Assembly: GCA_947175805.1 (NCBI GenBank)
Contig: CAMWOF010000084.1
Span: forward strand, 1 to 8,907
Direction of reading: 5' to 3'
Origin: an uncultured Clostridiaceae bacterium
Lineage (GTDB): Bacteria; Bacillota; Clostridia; Lachnospirales; Lachnospiraceae
DNA length: 8,907 bases
Part shown: positions 7,860 through 8,907 of the stretch, one piece after another
Layout: the number at the start of each line of letters is the position of its first letter
Numbering within the stretch: position 1 is the first letter of the stretch
Notes under the pieces: model-generated
The model's database searches: none
What the model was told of the DNA's origin: nothing
Seen by the model: the letters and a program-made list of their open reading frames with translations, nothing else
Translations under genes and position numbers: made by a program

Positions 7860-8521
7860 TTATACCCCACTCCCCACACAGTCTCTATATATTCTTCCTC
7901 TGTCACAGCTTTTATCTTTGCTCTGATTTTTCTGATATGTTCTTTAATTACATCACTGTCTCCCTCTGCTTCATATCCCCAAACTCCCTCATATATCCTT
8001 TCCTTGTCAAATACCTGTCCCGCATGGGTCATTAAAAACTCTATAATATCAAATTCCCTCTTGGAGAATACCAGCTCCTGCTCCTGAAAAAAAACGCTGC
8101 GCTCTGACAGATTTACAATGAGATGGTTAGAGGCTACAACTCTGGATGACTGCCGGCTTCTGGCATCCCTTCGCAAATGGGCGGCAATTCTCGCTGTCAG
8201 TTCATGCAGCCTAAAAGGCTTGGTAATATAATCATCTCCCCCCACTGCAAAACCATTGACCGAATCCTGCTCTGCAATCCTCGCCGTCAAAAATAAAATC
8301 GGGCACGCTACGTGACTGCGGATTTCCCTGCAAAGCTGATACCCATCAACCTCCGGCATGTTAATATCCAATAATATTAAATCCGGATTGACACCAAGCT
8401 TCTCCAATGCCTCCGCTGCATTATTAGCTGTATAAACCAGATACCCTTCATTTTTTAAATATTCCTGTAAAAGGTCTGTGAGCATCTTCTCATCATCAAC
8501 AATTAAAAGCTTATATGACAT
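7847..8521 (-). CDS. OmpR/PhoB-family response regulator (224 aa)
   Basis: The receiver domain (about 1-118) has the acidic pair D9-D10, phosphoacceptor D52 (LILLDINMP), switch T79 (FLTA) and K101 (ITKPF). The C-terminal winged-helix DNA-binding domain (about 125-224) carries the typical SKREFDIIEFLMTHAGQVFD, VIKEHIRKIRAKI and VWGVGYKW elements. Members of this family usually bind tandem direct repeats as dimers. I start the gene at the ATG at 8521 because GAGGGGAG (8532-8539) lies 10 bases upstream. The in-frame GTG at 8530 is only one base from that site and would add just three residues. It is the first gene of the cassette and overlaps the kinase, its likely partner. A tandem TTGAC repeat in its promoter suggests autoregulation (inference). 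Confidence 0.95.
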   Translation of the reverse strand: MSYKLLIVDDEKMLTDLLQEYLKNEGYLVYTANNAAEALEKLGVNPDLILLDINMPEVDGYQLCREIRSHVACPILFLTARIAEQDSVNGFAVGGDDYITKPFRLHELTARIAAHLRRDARSRQSSRVVASNHLIVNLSERSVFFQEQELVFSKREFDIIEFLMTHAGQVFDKERIYEGVWGYEAEGDSDVIKEHIRKIRAKIKAVTEEEYIETVWGVGYKWRH

Positions 8522-8531
8522 AACAAACACG

Positions 8532-8539
8532 CTCCCCTC
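8532..8539 (-). promoter_or_regulatory. Ribosome binding site that decides the regulator start
   Basis: GAGGGGAG on the minus strand sits 10 bases before the ATG at 8521 but only 1 base before the GTG at 8530. This rules out the slightly longer reading. Confidence 0.7.
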
Positions 8540-8590
8540 GGGATTTTATATCATCGTAATAATCCACACTTGCTCTCGTTCATTAGTGCT

Positions 8591-8622
8591 ATTATATCAC
8601 AGGAATGTCAAGGAATTGTCAA
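8591..8622 (-). promoter_or_regulatory. Promoter of the two-component/lipoprotein/ABC operon, with tandem TTGAC operator
   Basis: On the minus strand, TTGAC at 8622-8618 and TTGAC at 8611-8607 are 6 bases apart (11-base period, about one helical turn; each is followed by A and shortly by TTCC). Ten bases later comes an extended -10 element, TGA plus a perfect TATAAT (TATAAT at 8596-8591). The start would be near 8584, leaving a leader of about 63 bases. Neither TTGACA is at a normal -35 distance: the spacers are 20 and 9 bases. This fits an activator-assisted promoter with the repeats as a response-regulator site. The -10 is clear; regulator binding is inferred. Confidence 0.7.
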
Positions 8623-8699
8623 AATGATTTTTCTGTGCACATGAAGAACTATGATTCCTGCCTGGCAAGGCTGGGAGCGGGAGACAAAACTGCTAACCC

Positions 8700-8727
8700 T
8701 TGTGATTTTATTGAAAATGTGTATAAT
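8700..8727 (+). promoter_or_regulatory. Putative sigma-A promoter of the TraX-family gene
   Basis: TTGTGA (8700-8705), a 16-base spacer and a perfect TATAAT (8722-8727) predict a start near 8734 and a leader of about 41 bases. It is divergent from the operon promoter at 8591-8622. The stretch between them contains the 8-base palindrome TGTGCACA at 8634-8641 but no other recognisable site. Confidence 0.6.
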
Positions 8728-8774
8728 AAATGATAACATTTTGCAAAAGTGAAGAATTGAGGATAGATGAAGCT

Positions 8775-8907
8775 ATGAAAAATGAGACAGATAGGCAGAT
8801 GTCGGAGCAGCAGACGGAAAAAACGGAAGCAGGGCTTCCTGGAAGCACTCTGAAAATGCTTGCCATAGTTACTATGTTGATTGACCACATTGCGGCCGGG
8901 TTTATTG
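8775..8907 (+). CDS. TraX-family integral membrane protein, N-terminal fragment (44 codons visible)
   Basis: The frame opens at an ATG at 8775 and runs off the right edge. A polar, charged N-terminal stretch of about 25 residues is followed by LKMLAIVTMLIDHIAAGF, a first membrane helix with the MLIDH motif typical of TraX-family proteins (named after the F-plasmid pilin acetylase TraX; Firmicute homologues are common and are mostly chromosomal genes of unknown substrate). A GAGG at 8759-8762 is a somewhat distant ribosome binding site (12-base spacer). An ATG at 8767 is out of frame and stops at once. The family call rests on this short segment only. It is divergent from the ABC operon, and no functional link is evident. 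Confidence 0.75.
   Translation, partial: MKNETDRQMSEQQTEKTEAGLPGSTLKMLAIVTMLIDHIAAGFI

Noticed and set aside
8522..8530. Regulator start at GTG 8530
   Set aside because: The ribosome binding site ends one base before it. The ATG at 8521 has correct spacing and gives the usual MSYKLLIVDDE start of receiver domains.
8634..8641. TGTGCACA palindrome between the divergent promoters as an operator
   Set aside because: A single 8-base palindrome with no second copy is expected by chance often enough; no regulator can be assigned.
8649..8888. Minus-strand open frames of 60-79 codons at the right edge
   Set aside because: They overlap the TraX promoter and gene on the opposite strand, have no convincing ribosome binding site and match no protein style that I recognise.

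Overview
The window looks like chromosomal DNA of a low-to-moderate GC Firmicute, most likely a Clostridia/Lachnospiraceae-type gut anaerobe. The grounds are strong AGGAGG-type ribosome binding sites, a Gram-positive style two-component/lipoprotein/ABC cassette, a 7TM-GGDEF-EAL protein and a TraX-family protein. This placement is inferred from protein style; there is no rRNA or other taxonomic marker.

Layout. Positions 1-1827 (minus strand) hold most of a membrane-anchored EAL-domain cyclic-di-GMP phosphodiesterase that runs off the left edge; it has its own promoter at 1855-1883. Positions 1972-8521 (minus strand, so transcribed right to left) form one compact operon in the order: OmpR-family response regulator (7847-8521), HAMP-type sensor histidine kinase (6558-7859), exported beta-propeller-like lipoprotein (5057-6496), ABC ATPase (4265-5014), and a large duplicated ABC-2-type permease (1972-4287). 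Regulator and kinase overlap, and ATPase and permease overlap; the largest gap inside the operon is 61 bases. At the right edge a divergent gene on the plus strand (8775 onward) encodes the N terminus of a TraX-family integral membrane protein, with its own promoter at 8700-8727.

How the genes may work together. The kinase has a short, acidic extracytoplasmic loop and should phosphorylate the regulator. The sequence holds two copies of one composite promoter architecture: a tandem TTGAC-N6-TTGAC followed exactly 10 bases later by a -10-like hexamer. One copy lies before the regulator gene and one lies at the kinase/lipoprotein junction. This suggests that the regulator binds the tandem repeat, autoregulates the operon and separately boosts the lipoprotein-ATPase-permease effector part. 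The layout resembles peptide-sensing/detoxification or lantibiotic-immunity modules of Firmicutes, but the substrate cannot be read from the sequence.

No RNA genes, CRISPR arrays, insertion sequences or convincing rho-independent terminators were seen. No stretch longer than 300 bases lacks a gene.
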